Part shown: positions 56,301 through 64,000 of the stretch, piece by piece
How positions within the stretch are numbered: position 1 is the stretch's first letter
How the letters are laid out: the number at the start of each line of letters is the position of its first letter
Source: Anodontia alba
Lineage: Eukaryota > Mollusca > Bivalvia > Lucinida > Lucinidae
DNA: 64,000 bases
Assembly: GCA_964016985.1 (NCBI GenBank)
Contig: OZ024826.1
Location: 71,435,768-71,499,767 of the forward strand
Direction of reading: 5' to 3'
Made by a program: the position numbers and the translations under genes
The notes under the pieces: model-generated
What the model saw: only the letters and a program-made list of their open reading frames with translations
What the model was told of the DNA's origin: nothing
Database searches by the model: none

Positions 56301-56896
56301 CATCTAGAACTGACCATTCAAAATCTAAGTAAATGTTTGGAGAGCATATAGACAAATCTAAAGCAAAATAATTTCTTGTAGGAGAATGAAGATAAGTTAA
56401 ATAAACATAAATCATTTTCTGCAATAAAATTTTCTATTATTTCTCCTTTGTCATTTGTATCCAGACAACCCCATAATTTACTGTGACTGTTAAAGTCACC
56501 TAATAATAAATAAGGACGAGGTAACTGGTTTATAAGATTTTCTAAATCGTGTTTAGAAAATTTACAGTGTGGAGGAAGATATAGAGAACAAATTGTTATG
56601 GATTTAGACATAGTGACATTTACAGCAACAGCTTGTAAATTACTATTTATATCTATCTGTCTATGAGGAACATTTGATTTTACAAGGATAGATGAACCTC
56701 CTGATGCTTTCTGATTTTCAGTTGCGATATGATTATATAAACTATAATTTTTAAAATTAATATTATCTGTAGTTTTTAAAAAGGTTTCCTGGAGACAAAA
56801 GACAGTCGGAGAAAGTAGTGTTGTTAAAATTAAAATTTCGTTATAATTTGCTTTGAGTCCTCGACAGTTCCACTGAATAATTGATTTTTTATCCAT
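53364..56896 (-). pseudogene. LINE ORF2: endonuclease, reverse transcriptase, RNase H (broken)
   Basis: Starts at ATG 56896, 42 bases past the ORF1 stop. Endonuclease: QWNCRGLKAN, QETFL, LLLGDFNSHSKLWG and GSDHYPI; a frameshift near 56400 separates the last from the rest. At about 55990 the linker after KSALRKFNRQ runs directly into a HYQILKHLPD-like phrase, meaning that the usual linker of 100 or so residues is deleted. Reverse transcriptase: RPIALTSCLCK and YQAGFRKNNCT before the SINE insert, then AVFFDLEKAYDTTW, QGVPQGSILSP and the active site FVDDF (about 55030). Another frameshift lies near 54950. RNase H: YTDGSK (about 54135), AEAKAIDIAL, then TAA at 54015-54017, then YSDSLSVLKS and PSHVNIRGNELAD in the same frame. 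A C-terminal CIPCNKPFTVKHFLITC zinc-binding block ends the protein. Confidence 0.93.
55389..55674 (+). mobile_element. SINE-like element, second family, copy 2, inside the LINE
   Basis: A 286-bp insert with the 15-bp duplication AATGATCGTTTGTAC (55374-55388 and 55675-55689). It matches copy 1 (25953-26240, opposite strand) along its length, including GTCACCGGGGCGTCCA, the CT-rich middle and the 3' end GTCGTTAAACCCCAACACAA TC. It interrupts the LINE reverse transcriptase between the YQAGFRK and FFDLEKAYD motifs, so it arrived after the LINE. Confidence 0.94.
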
Positions 56897-56938
56897 GATG
56901 AATGGAGAGATGATTTTAAAATAAGGAATTTAATCCTT

Positions 56939-58219
56939 TTATTTTTTCCGGGTCTGCCACAGCATGGAGGAGTCAATCTCTAACTCCATGCTGTCGAGGG
57001 AATCGAACCAATTGACCAACTTGATCGGATCTGCTGATCCCCCTTTACTGTATGGATTTGGTTCTTTATCCTTTTCTTTTCCATTTTTTCCTTTTTGATC
57101 AGCTGTCCTGTTCCTGGATCTGGATCTTTGGGATCCACTTGCTTTACTCGGCTGTGTTTGTGAACTGTTTTGAGATTTTGTTGGTGGTCTAGACTGATGA
57201 GTAGATGTGGGTTTAGGTTTAGGTTTTAGAGTAGGAGTAATGACTTTTGAATTTGCTTTAATGACAGAATCTTTTTCGTTAAACTGGGTAGAAGTTTCTT
57301 TGGTTTCAGGTTTAGTGTTTAGGGATTGAACAACTTTAGCAAAGGTAATTTCAGGTTGGTTTTCTTGAATTTTTTTAGCTTCCAAATAAGTAATTTTTTG
57401 TGTAACTTTAATTTTCATTATTTCTTTCTCTTTTTTCCAAATTTCACACTGATTTGATTTTGATTGATGATTTTTGTGACAGTTCACACACTTAGCTTCA
57501 TTTTTACAAGCATTTGTATGGTGGTCAAAGTCACCCATACCACATTTTTCACATACTGATCCAGGTAATTCAGGACAGCCATTTTCATGATGTCCAAACC
57601 TCTGACAGTTAAAGCACCGCAGAGGATTTGGAATGTAGACTTCAACCGGTATAATTCGGTAAAAAATTTTTAGTGATTTCGGTAAAGTTGTGGTGTTGAA
57701 AGTTAGTAAAAGTGTATTTGTTTCTATAAGGTTTCCATCTTTTTTAATTTTAAAACGTTTGCAAGCTGTTACTCCTTGTGTGTTAAGATATTCTGTGATA
57801 TTTTCTTCAGTTTCATGTTTTAGCATTCTGTCACGGATAATACCTTTGCAACTGTTGAGAGTTTTATGTTCCGTGACAGTGACATTAATATTAAAAAATT
57901 TTGTAAGTTTCAAGAGATTATCAGTTTGAGATTTTCTGTTTGTTTCGACCAAAAGAGTTCCATTTTTTAATTTTTTTACATTTTTTGGAGTGCCTTTAAT
58001 AGATTCTATTTGTTTTTCTATGATGAATGGTGACAGTGAAGTTATTGGTTTATCTTCTTTGCTTGAAATCACTAAAAATTTCGCGAAGTTGTCATTTGTT
58101 TTAAACGTGAAAGTTGTCGGTTGCGTTTCTTCCTCCAAAGAGTCAAACGCCAGAAATCGTTTTCGAGAGGCCATAGTGATGAAGTTTTTGATTTGATAGC
58201 TATGCGCCCCACCCTCCAT
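56939..58219 (-). CDS. LINE ORF1, zinc-knuckle nucleic-acid-binding protein
   Basis: Open for 426 codons. ATG at 58219 is the longest start, but the ATG at 58174 (MASRKRFLAFDSLEE) is more likely because codons before it look like leader sequence. ORF1 proteins coat LINE RNA and chaperone reverse transcription. Residues about 45-195 look like an RRM-type fold of the kind seen in I-like ORF1s (inference). Three zinc knuckles follow, numbered from the longer start: C202-C205-H210-C215, C223-C226-H233-C238 and C244-C247-H251-C258; the second and third have non-standard spacing. The last third is basic and rich in S, T, P, K and Q. The frame is intact, unlike ORF2. Confidence 0.9.
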   Translation of the reverse strand: MEGGAHSYQIKNFITMASRKRFLAFDSLEEETQPTTFTFKTNDNFAKFLVISSKEDKPITSLSPFIIEKQIESIKGTPKNVKKLKNGTLLVETNRKSQTDNLLKLTKFFNINVTVTEHKTLNSCKGIIRDRMLKHETEENITEYLNTQGVTACKRFKIKKDGNLIETNTLLLTFNTTTLPKSLKIFYRIIPVEVYIPNPLRCFNCQRFGHHENGCPELPGSVCEKCGMGDFDHHTNACKNEAKCVNCHKNHQSKSNQCEIWKKEKEIMKIKVTQKITYLEAKKIQENQPEITFAKVVQSLNTKPETKETSTQFNEKDSVIKANSKVITPTLKPKPKPTSTHQSRPPTKSQNSSQTQPSKASGSQRSRSRNRTADQKGKNGKEKDKEPNPYSKGGSADPIKLVNWFDSLDSMELEIDSSMLWQTRKK

Positions 58220-59445
58220 GGAGCCCTACAAGGGGATGTTTAACAGAAATGGATCTCCTATTTCTAACGTCAAGGCTACATTGCTATTATACTCGGTGTC
58301 AAGATCAGAGTCTTCAGCTCGGCCTCATGCTTAGATGATTTCCCACCTATTCATCTAAATTTCCAATGAAAAATTTATGAACAGTTGAGTTCATCCCCCT
58401 ATCCACAGCCTCCACTCACAGAGGTTTCCGCCAAAGCCCCAATACAAGCCCACCAATTGACCCTTCAGCCGCCGCCCATTGAAACTCACTTAAAGTTAGA
58501 GGAACATGAGACAAATAAGCCCGGTTGGTACCATAAAGATACGTATGAAAGAGAGAAAGAAGCTAAGAACAAGTTGTGCGCTTCTAGAGCTTGGCACGAC
58601 TGAGCTGATTGATCCAGGCCAGATCTAACCCAGACCTATCTGAAATAAGGGCCAAAATGACGTGTTGAAAAGCTGGAGATCCCTGGGCTTTCCTCAATCA
58701 TCAGGTTCCCCTCTCCCAGCATACGAGATGCCACCCACGGCAAACAGGTGGTTCCTGTTTTAATAGGGGATTACACCCTATCCACTACAGAAGGAAACTG
58801 ATCTGTAGATTTTATTCCCTACAGACAAGGGAGGCCGAAAACGTCTGGGAAATTGAAAGGTTATTTTTAACGTTAGGAGATCCATATTTAAAATAAACAG
58901 TTTATTAAAGAAAGAAGGATTCATTTTGGATTCATTTTTTAAGAGAGTCAAACAAACAAGCTGTGTTAGATGATATGTAGCTTTCAAATGATATGTAGCT
59001 TTCATACCTTGAAAAACGTTTAGTTTTTTATCTAACAATATTAAATGCATCTTACTTTTCAATGTGGAGAATGCTAGAGTTCGGAAAAATGACACAAACG
59101 CAAGACAAACACATGTTAAATACAGATGAGGTTATAATCTTCATCCCATGTGCGACCCACGGGCACAGGATGATACACAAACAAATGAAGCATGTTAGTA
59201 ACATGAGATAGGAAAGGTTTAAAAGGATAGATCTCGCGAAATTTGTTTTTTCCAATTTAAGATGCATTTCAATAAATTGAATTTTATAGTCTGGAATTAT
59301 ACCCGTTGAACGGACGGTTGCTCTGTATGTTAGGGGTTTTACCCAACTGCCACAGAAGCAGAAGGCAGCCACCTATTTCGAGGGCCCGGGTGGTCACGGG
59401 CGGCCTCTTTTAGATGGCTTGTACGTCACGCAGAGGGTACGTCTG
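58220..59445 (-). other. LINE 5' untranslated region
   Basis: About 1.2 kb upstream of ORF1 on the minus strand, ending at the target duplication. It is notably more GC-rich than the surrounding DNA in 58200-58800 and at 59380-59440, where the element's 5' end reads (minus strand) CAGACGTACCCTCTGCGTGA. It has no internal repeats apart from a short duplicated phrase, ATGATATGTAGCTTTCA, near 58970. The internal LINE promoter would lie here. Confidence 0.7.
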
Positions 59446-60760
59446 GCATGTGGTTTGGATATAATTGTCAGATTATTTTTTGTCACTTTTTCCACATTGT
59501 GAACTTAGTCATTCTTCACCTCAATATATAGACAGTTGGTACCTCTTGTGAGTGCAACTCCTCTTACAATTTTATACAGATTGTTTTGAAACATTGCATG
59601 TGTTTTCTTCATGGTATGAGAATGTGCATGTGGTTTGGGTAAAATTGTTCGAACATTTTTGTCACTTTTTCCGTATTGTGAACTTAGTCATTTTTCACCC
59701 TCAATATATAGACAATGGGTACCTCTTGTGAGTGCAACTCCTCTTACAGTTTTGTACCGATTAATTTGAAACTTTGCATATGTTTTCTTCATGGTATGAG
59801 GATGTGCATGACATTGTGGTTTGGGTATAATTGTTAGAACATTTTTTGTCACTTTTTCCACACTGTGAACTTAATCATTTTTCACCCTCAATATATAGGC
59901 AATGGGTACCGCTTGTGAGTGCAACTCCTCTTACAGTTTTGTACCAATTAATTTGAAATTTTGCATATGTTTTCTTCATGGTATGAGGATGTGCATGTGA
60001 TTTGTATGTAATTGTTAGATTATTTTTTGTCACTTTTTTCCAATTTGTGAACTTAGTCATTTTTCACCCTTTATATATAAACAGTTGGTACCTCTTATGA
60101 GTGCAACACCTCTTACATTTTGTACCAATTATTATGAAACTTCCCATGTGTTTTCTTTATGGTATGAGGATGTGCGTGTGATTTGGATGTAATTGTTAGA
60201 TTATTTTTTTTCACTTTTTCCACATTGTGAAAGTCATTTTTCACCCTCAATATATAGACAGTGGGTGCCTCGTGAGCACAACTCCTCATACAATTTTATA
60301 CTTAGCTTTTTGGAACTTTGCACATGTTTTCTCCATAGTCTGAAGATGTGCACATGCTTTTTATATAATCCTTGCTGTATTTTTTGTCAGTTTTTTGTTC
60401 TTTTGAACTTTGTCATTTACTGACCTCAAATGTATAGACAGTGGGTACCATGTCATTGCAACTTCTCATACAATTTTAAACCTGTCTTTTTGAAACTTTG
60501 CACATGTTTTCTCCTGGGTCTGCAGAAGTGCACGTGGGTTGGATATGATTTTTTTTTATTTTTGTCACTTTTCCACTTTAACTTTGTCATTTTCTTAACC
60601 TCAGATTTTTTTCCACATTGTGAACTTAGTCATTTTTCACCCTCAATACACAGACAGTGGGTACCTCGTGAGCACCTCCTCATACAATTTTATACCAATC
60701 TTTTTAAAACTTTGGACATGTTTTCTCCATAGTCTGAAGATGTACTTTTCCAACTTAGCA
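59446..60760 (+). repeat. Tandem array, units 120-150 bp
   Basis: About eight units with GTGAGTGCAACTCCTCTTAC, GAAACTTTGCATATGTTTTC, CATGGTATGAGGATGTGCAT and CACCCTCAATATATAGACAG. The unit split at 53183/59446 belongs to this array. Later units (60240-60740) diverge. Confidence 0.9.
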
Positions 60761-62014
60761 CTGCTAAGAATGAAATAAACTTAACCACGTTCTGATTGTG
60801 GCTCCCGTGACTTTTGCCCCAGCAGATGCGATGCCTCCTTCCATGGAATTCTGGTTCAGAAACTATTGCAGCCTGTGGTCTGAAAATTGGTAGATGCAGT
60901 GAGCTAAGTAAGTAAATGAAACTACATGAGAATTCAAGGTCAAGGTCCTTCGTTGACCTTGGCCCAAGGCCATTCAGATATGAAAATTAAAACTGTTTTT
61001 CTCAGAAACTCCTCGGCCATTTGTAACCAGATGTCATATGAAAATGTTTGGGAACAAGAAAATGAAAATTAATTAATATGAGTTTGGTCACATGACCTAT
61101 ATGGCCGCCATGCCCATATAAGGTCAAAACCCTTTAAAATCTCCTTCTCTGGAACCAGTCATGAAACTTGGTATGTAGCATTGGGGACTCAAGCCAATCA
61201 TAGTTTATTCTAATGATGACCCCTGGTTGGCCTTGACCTATTTTAGGCCAAGGTCAACTTTGGTTGCGTAGGCTTTTGTATGGGAAAAAGTCAAAACTGT
61301 GTATTTTTCAAACTGTTCCAGCCTGTGATCTGAAAATTTGTAGATGCAGGTAGCTAAATAAGTAAATGAAACAACATGAGTATTCAAGGTCAAGGTCATT
61401 CCTTGACCTTGGCCCACGGTCATTCAGATATGAAAATTAAAACTTGTTTTTCTCAGAAACCACTGGGTCATTTGTAACCATATTTCATAGAAAAGCTTTT
61501 AGGAACAAGGAAATGAACATTAATAAATATGAGTTTGGTCACTTGACAATTATGGCTGCCTGCCCGTATATGGTAAAATCATTTAAAAAACCTTCTTCTC
61601 AGGAACCAATGGACCGATTGTCATGAAACTTGGTATGTAGTATTGGGGTCTCGGGGCCCATCATAGTTTATTCAAACAATGACTGGCTTGACCTTGACCC
61701 AATTTACATCAAAGTCAAATTTGGTCGCATATGGGAAAAAGTGGAAATTGTTAATTTTTTGGAAACTATTTTTGCCTGTGGACTTTAATTTTGTATTTGC
61801 AATTAGCTAAATGAGTAAATGAAGCTATGTGAGTATCAAAGGTCAAGGTCACTCCTTTACCTTTGACCTTAGCACAGAATTTAACATAATCAGCAAATAA
61901 ACTTATGGTACAAACCCCTGGGTTCATGATCCTTAGGAGGGGCATAAAGCCCCATAGCATGAGGGCCATGGGATAGTCTTCTATAATGACCCTTCAAATT
62001 CATTTAAAAAAACA
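60761..62014 (+). repeat. Second repeat type of the split element
   Basis: Two to three long units of about 430 bp (near 60850, 61310 and 61750) with AAACTATTGCAGCCTGTGGT-like, TTCAAGGTCAAGGTCATTCC and TCATGAAACTTGGTATGTAG phrases; also seen left of the LINE at 52680-52990. Confidence 0.75.
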
Positions 62015-62241
62015 CTCAGCACTCAGGTGAGTGGTTTAGGACTATTGGTCCTCTGGTTTTGTATTGTTTCTTTTCGGCTGAAACCATGTTTTTGAACAAG
62101 TTATTTACATTATTATTATTTTTTGTCAAACAATGTAAGACACATTCTCTGTCCACTCACTAATACTTTATTGTGCTTCAGTTTTATATCATATTCTGCA
62201 CTCCAGTATTATAAGAGTTACAATTCTTTTGTCTATTTCAG

Positions 62242-64000
62242 GAAGAAATTGGGCTTGTCCAGTATCAAGGCCAGGAGGCTGTTTTGTCCTTTGAAAAAGA
62301 TGAACCATTAGTGAGAGAAAATGTGGCTCTATCATCTCATGATAAAGACCAGTATCTTGACACACATACAGCTTCAGAAACTGAGATCACAGGCATGCAG
62401 AACACAGATACAAAATCATATTCTACCTCCAGTCTGATTGAAGTGACTTATGATGTCACATTTAAACATGATGTCACCTTAGAACAAGATGTCTTATTAA
62501 GAGAGCCTGATGGGCTTTCTAAAATACACACCACTGTTGAAGTTGACAAGAATGACCTTGATGATATCATTGGTCTCTATGACAATATTGATTTTTATGA
62601 GGAAAACAATAGTAAATTGAGCTTGAGATCAGATGGTCTCAGTGATGGTGATTATGAAGCTGTTGATACAGTGAATGCTAATTCAAAGAAACCATGTTGC
62701 AGTGACCCTGAATTGAGTAGTTCCAATGAAAGTAGTTTCAATGGTACTAATCAAGAAGTCCAGAATAGCAGAAACTCCTTTGAAAATGTTGTATTAAAAA
62801 TAAAAGATTTTTTAAGTGATAGATTTAAGGATTGTGATAGTGAGTCTGATTCTGATAGTTCAGATGAGTATTTAATGGCAGAAACAGAATTTGACTTTAA
62901 TACCCATGACTCTGATGGACAAAAAATACAAGGGGCTATGAAACAGAAAGATGAAAGACGTGGTAATAATTCATCTTCAGAAAACTACCTGTCTGATCTT
63001 AGTAATCTGGAGAGTGATTTTAGTGAATATGAGTCATCAGTTTCTGAGACAAGGAAAAAACAATTTCAAGGTTCAGCAGATGGTAATCAAATAAATACTT
63101 TTAGTGAGGTAGACAGTCAACAGCTTTTTAATAACATGGAAGCAGAAAGACTTAGTATTCCTGAAGAGATACTTTTCAGTGATATTAGCCATGGAGAAAC
63201 AGACCAGAACAGTGTTCAGAGTAAAGTCCATGATTTTGGATTTAAACTAACTGAAGTAAAAGATAAATCTTTGTGTTATGGCAGTACTGTTGAGATCACT
63301 GAAGTTCCAAAAACCCACAGTTATGATGATGAAATAAGTCATCCACAGTCAGGTAATGAACATAAAAATAGCAGTTACGATTTTGATTCTTTTAAAGGTC
63401 TTGAAAATATAGAAAACTTGTTAAAAAGGTCTTTACAACAGTTGCATAGTTCTCTAAATGAGTCATGCAGCTGTAATACTTTCACAGCAAGAACTGAGAA
63501 AACACATTCTGGTCTTGGTTATAAAACTAAATGTTTAGAAAAAAGTTCAGTGTCACCAACTCTGGAGATCAGTGAGAAGGTTAGGAAGAAAGGAAGAAGT
63601 TTATCAGTACCAGAGATTTCATTCTCAAATTTAAAAGCATTACCTAGTCAGGACGATGATATGCCAAGTGAAATGGTTGTAGGACTAAATACTTTTATGT
63701 CAAATTCATATAATGAGAATTGGAACAGTGAAGTTTTCAAGAAGAAAAACAAAGCATTAAGAGTAATGATGCTGGAAGCTCACCAGAACAGTTCAAAAGA
63801 AGGTTTAAACTCTGGTCATCCTTCATCTGATCAAAATGCTTACAATGATACTATACAGGGGCTTTTATGTTTGGAGAGGACTCTAAAAGAAGAAAATTTG
63901 GATAAACAAAAACTGGTTAGTCTTCCTAAAGATTATAAGGATAGAGAAAAAATGGAACGTGCAATTTCAGAGTCTTCTAATTATCGAGCAAAAGGAACTG
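62242..64000 (+). CDS. Large open exon of unidentified host gene, runs off the window
   Basis: Begins after a good acceptor (TTTTGTCTATTTCAG) and stays open in one frame for 586 codons to the window edge. That is far beyond chance in DNA this AT-rich, and it is one of the few stretches without repeats. The product is hydrophilic, acidic and rich in S, D, E and N, with no membrane segment. Clusters include SESDSDSSDEY (about 62845) and LSNLESDFSEYESSVSE (about 63000). A more basic part at about 63580 contains RKKGRSLSVPE, whose RSLSVP fits a mode I 14-3-3 binding motif. The end (RTLKEENLDKQKL...DREKMER) looks helical. I recognise no domain. It probably follows the start exon at 45684 in phase 0. 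A scaffold or regulatory protein, mostly disordered, is plausible, but function is unknown. Confidence 0.85.

Larger units (their letters stand above)
53184..59445 (-). mobile_element. Full-length non-LTR retrotransposon (LINE, I/Nimb-like)
   Basis: A 6.26-kb insertion on the minus strand with the exact 15-bp target duplication GCATGTGGTTTGGAT (53169-53183 and 59446-59460). Its 3' end is a (GGAT)n microsatellite on the plus strand (CCAT/ATCC on the coding strand, 53184-53200), not poly-A. It encodes ORF1 with zinc knuckles and ORF2 with apurinic endonuclease, reverse transcriptase and RNase H. RNase H plus a CCHC-bearing ORF1 points to the I/Nimb group; clade is inferred. About 1.2 kb of 5' untranslated region is present. 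It carries a nested SINE-like insert, at least two frameshifts, one stop and an internal deletion between endonuclease and reverse transcriptase. Confidence 0.95.
52548..62060 (+). mobile_element. HINE-like tandem-repeat element split by a LINE
   Basis: Left end: the hairpin AGCTGACCTGAGCC-TTT-GGCTCACTGGTGAACT followed by TCATCTGTAGTCTG runs. Right end: ACTCAGGTGAGTGG, then the hairpin AGGACTATTGGTCCT and CTGGTTTT (62015-62058). Without the inserted LINE it is about 3.2 kb. It has two repeat types: units with GGCCGCTATGCCCATATAAG and TCATGAAACTTGGTATGTAG (52750-52880, 61085-61300, 61550-61720), and an array with GTGAGTGCAACTCCTCTTAC and TTTCTTCATGGTATGAGGAT. Confidence 0.7.
45741..62241 (+). 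other. Predicted 16.5-kb intron
   Basis: Lies between the donor at 45741 and the acceptor TCTTTTGTCTATTTCAG ending 62241. It is occupied by MITEs, a 170-bp repeat array, mariner copy 2, a tandem-repeat element and a nested LINE. No convincing additional exon was found. Confidence 0.5.

Noticed and set aside
57690..58196. Plus-strand open frames in the LINE ORF1 region
   Set aside because: They are antisense shadows of the minus-strand zinc-knuckle protein.

Overview
The window looks like nuclear DNA of a mollusc, most likely a bivalve. It is AT-rich, has a very low density of host exons, and is packed with short palindromic elements, tRNA-derived SINEs, mariner copies, a tyrosine-recombinase (DIRS-type) retrotransposon and long arrays of 130-190 bp repeats of the sort common in bivalve introns. 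There is no sign of operons, prokaryotic genes or a CRISPR array. The species assignment is inference from repeat style only.

Host gene content. Only one host gene is supported. Its start codon lies in a small exon at about 45653-45740. A large open exon runs from a splice acceptor at 62241/62242 to the end of the window with 586 codons and no stop. It encodes a long, acidic, serine-rich, probably disordered protein that I cannot name. The roughly 16.5 kb between these exons would be one intron, filled with MITEs, a mariner copy, a tandem-repeat element and a LINE.

Layout. 0.4-4.3 kb: a 75-bp satellite-like array with a recently homogenised core. 5.1-6.0 kb: a roughly 30-bp minisatellite. 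6.2-12.2 kb: several tandem-repeat dispersed elements. 12.3-15.2 and 19.8-21.1 kb: dense MITE clusters of three families, with one MITE nested in another. 15.2-18.0 kb: a 43-bp tandem array split by a foldback-like element and by mariner copy 1. 18.1-25 kb: further tandem-repeat elements, a tRNA-SINE, a hairpin and homopolymers. 25-34 kb: a telomere-like patch, two SINEs, a large element of 135-140 bp repeats and an ATGT microsatellite. 34.3-36.6 kb: a 2.37-kb insertion with TG...CA ends and a 5-bp target duplication, probably a solo LTR. 38.2-43.3 kb: a complete DIRS/Ngaro-like retrotransposon with identical split direct repeats. 51.1-52.4 kb: mariner copy 2. 52.5-62.1 kb: a tandem-repeat element split by a full-length minus-strand LINE (53184-59445), whose reverse transcriptase domain is itself split by a SINE-like element (55389-55674).

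Many insertions have exact boundaries visible as target-site duplications, so their relative order of arrival can be read directly. The best candidates for a second look are the young DIRS-type element with just two premature TGA codons, the nested HINE-like/LINE/SINE insertion, the shared 3' tail of two unrelated SINE families, the 2.37-kb LTR-like insertion and the unidentified exon at the right edge.
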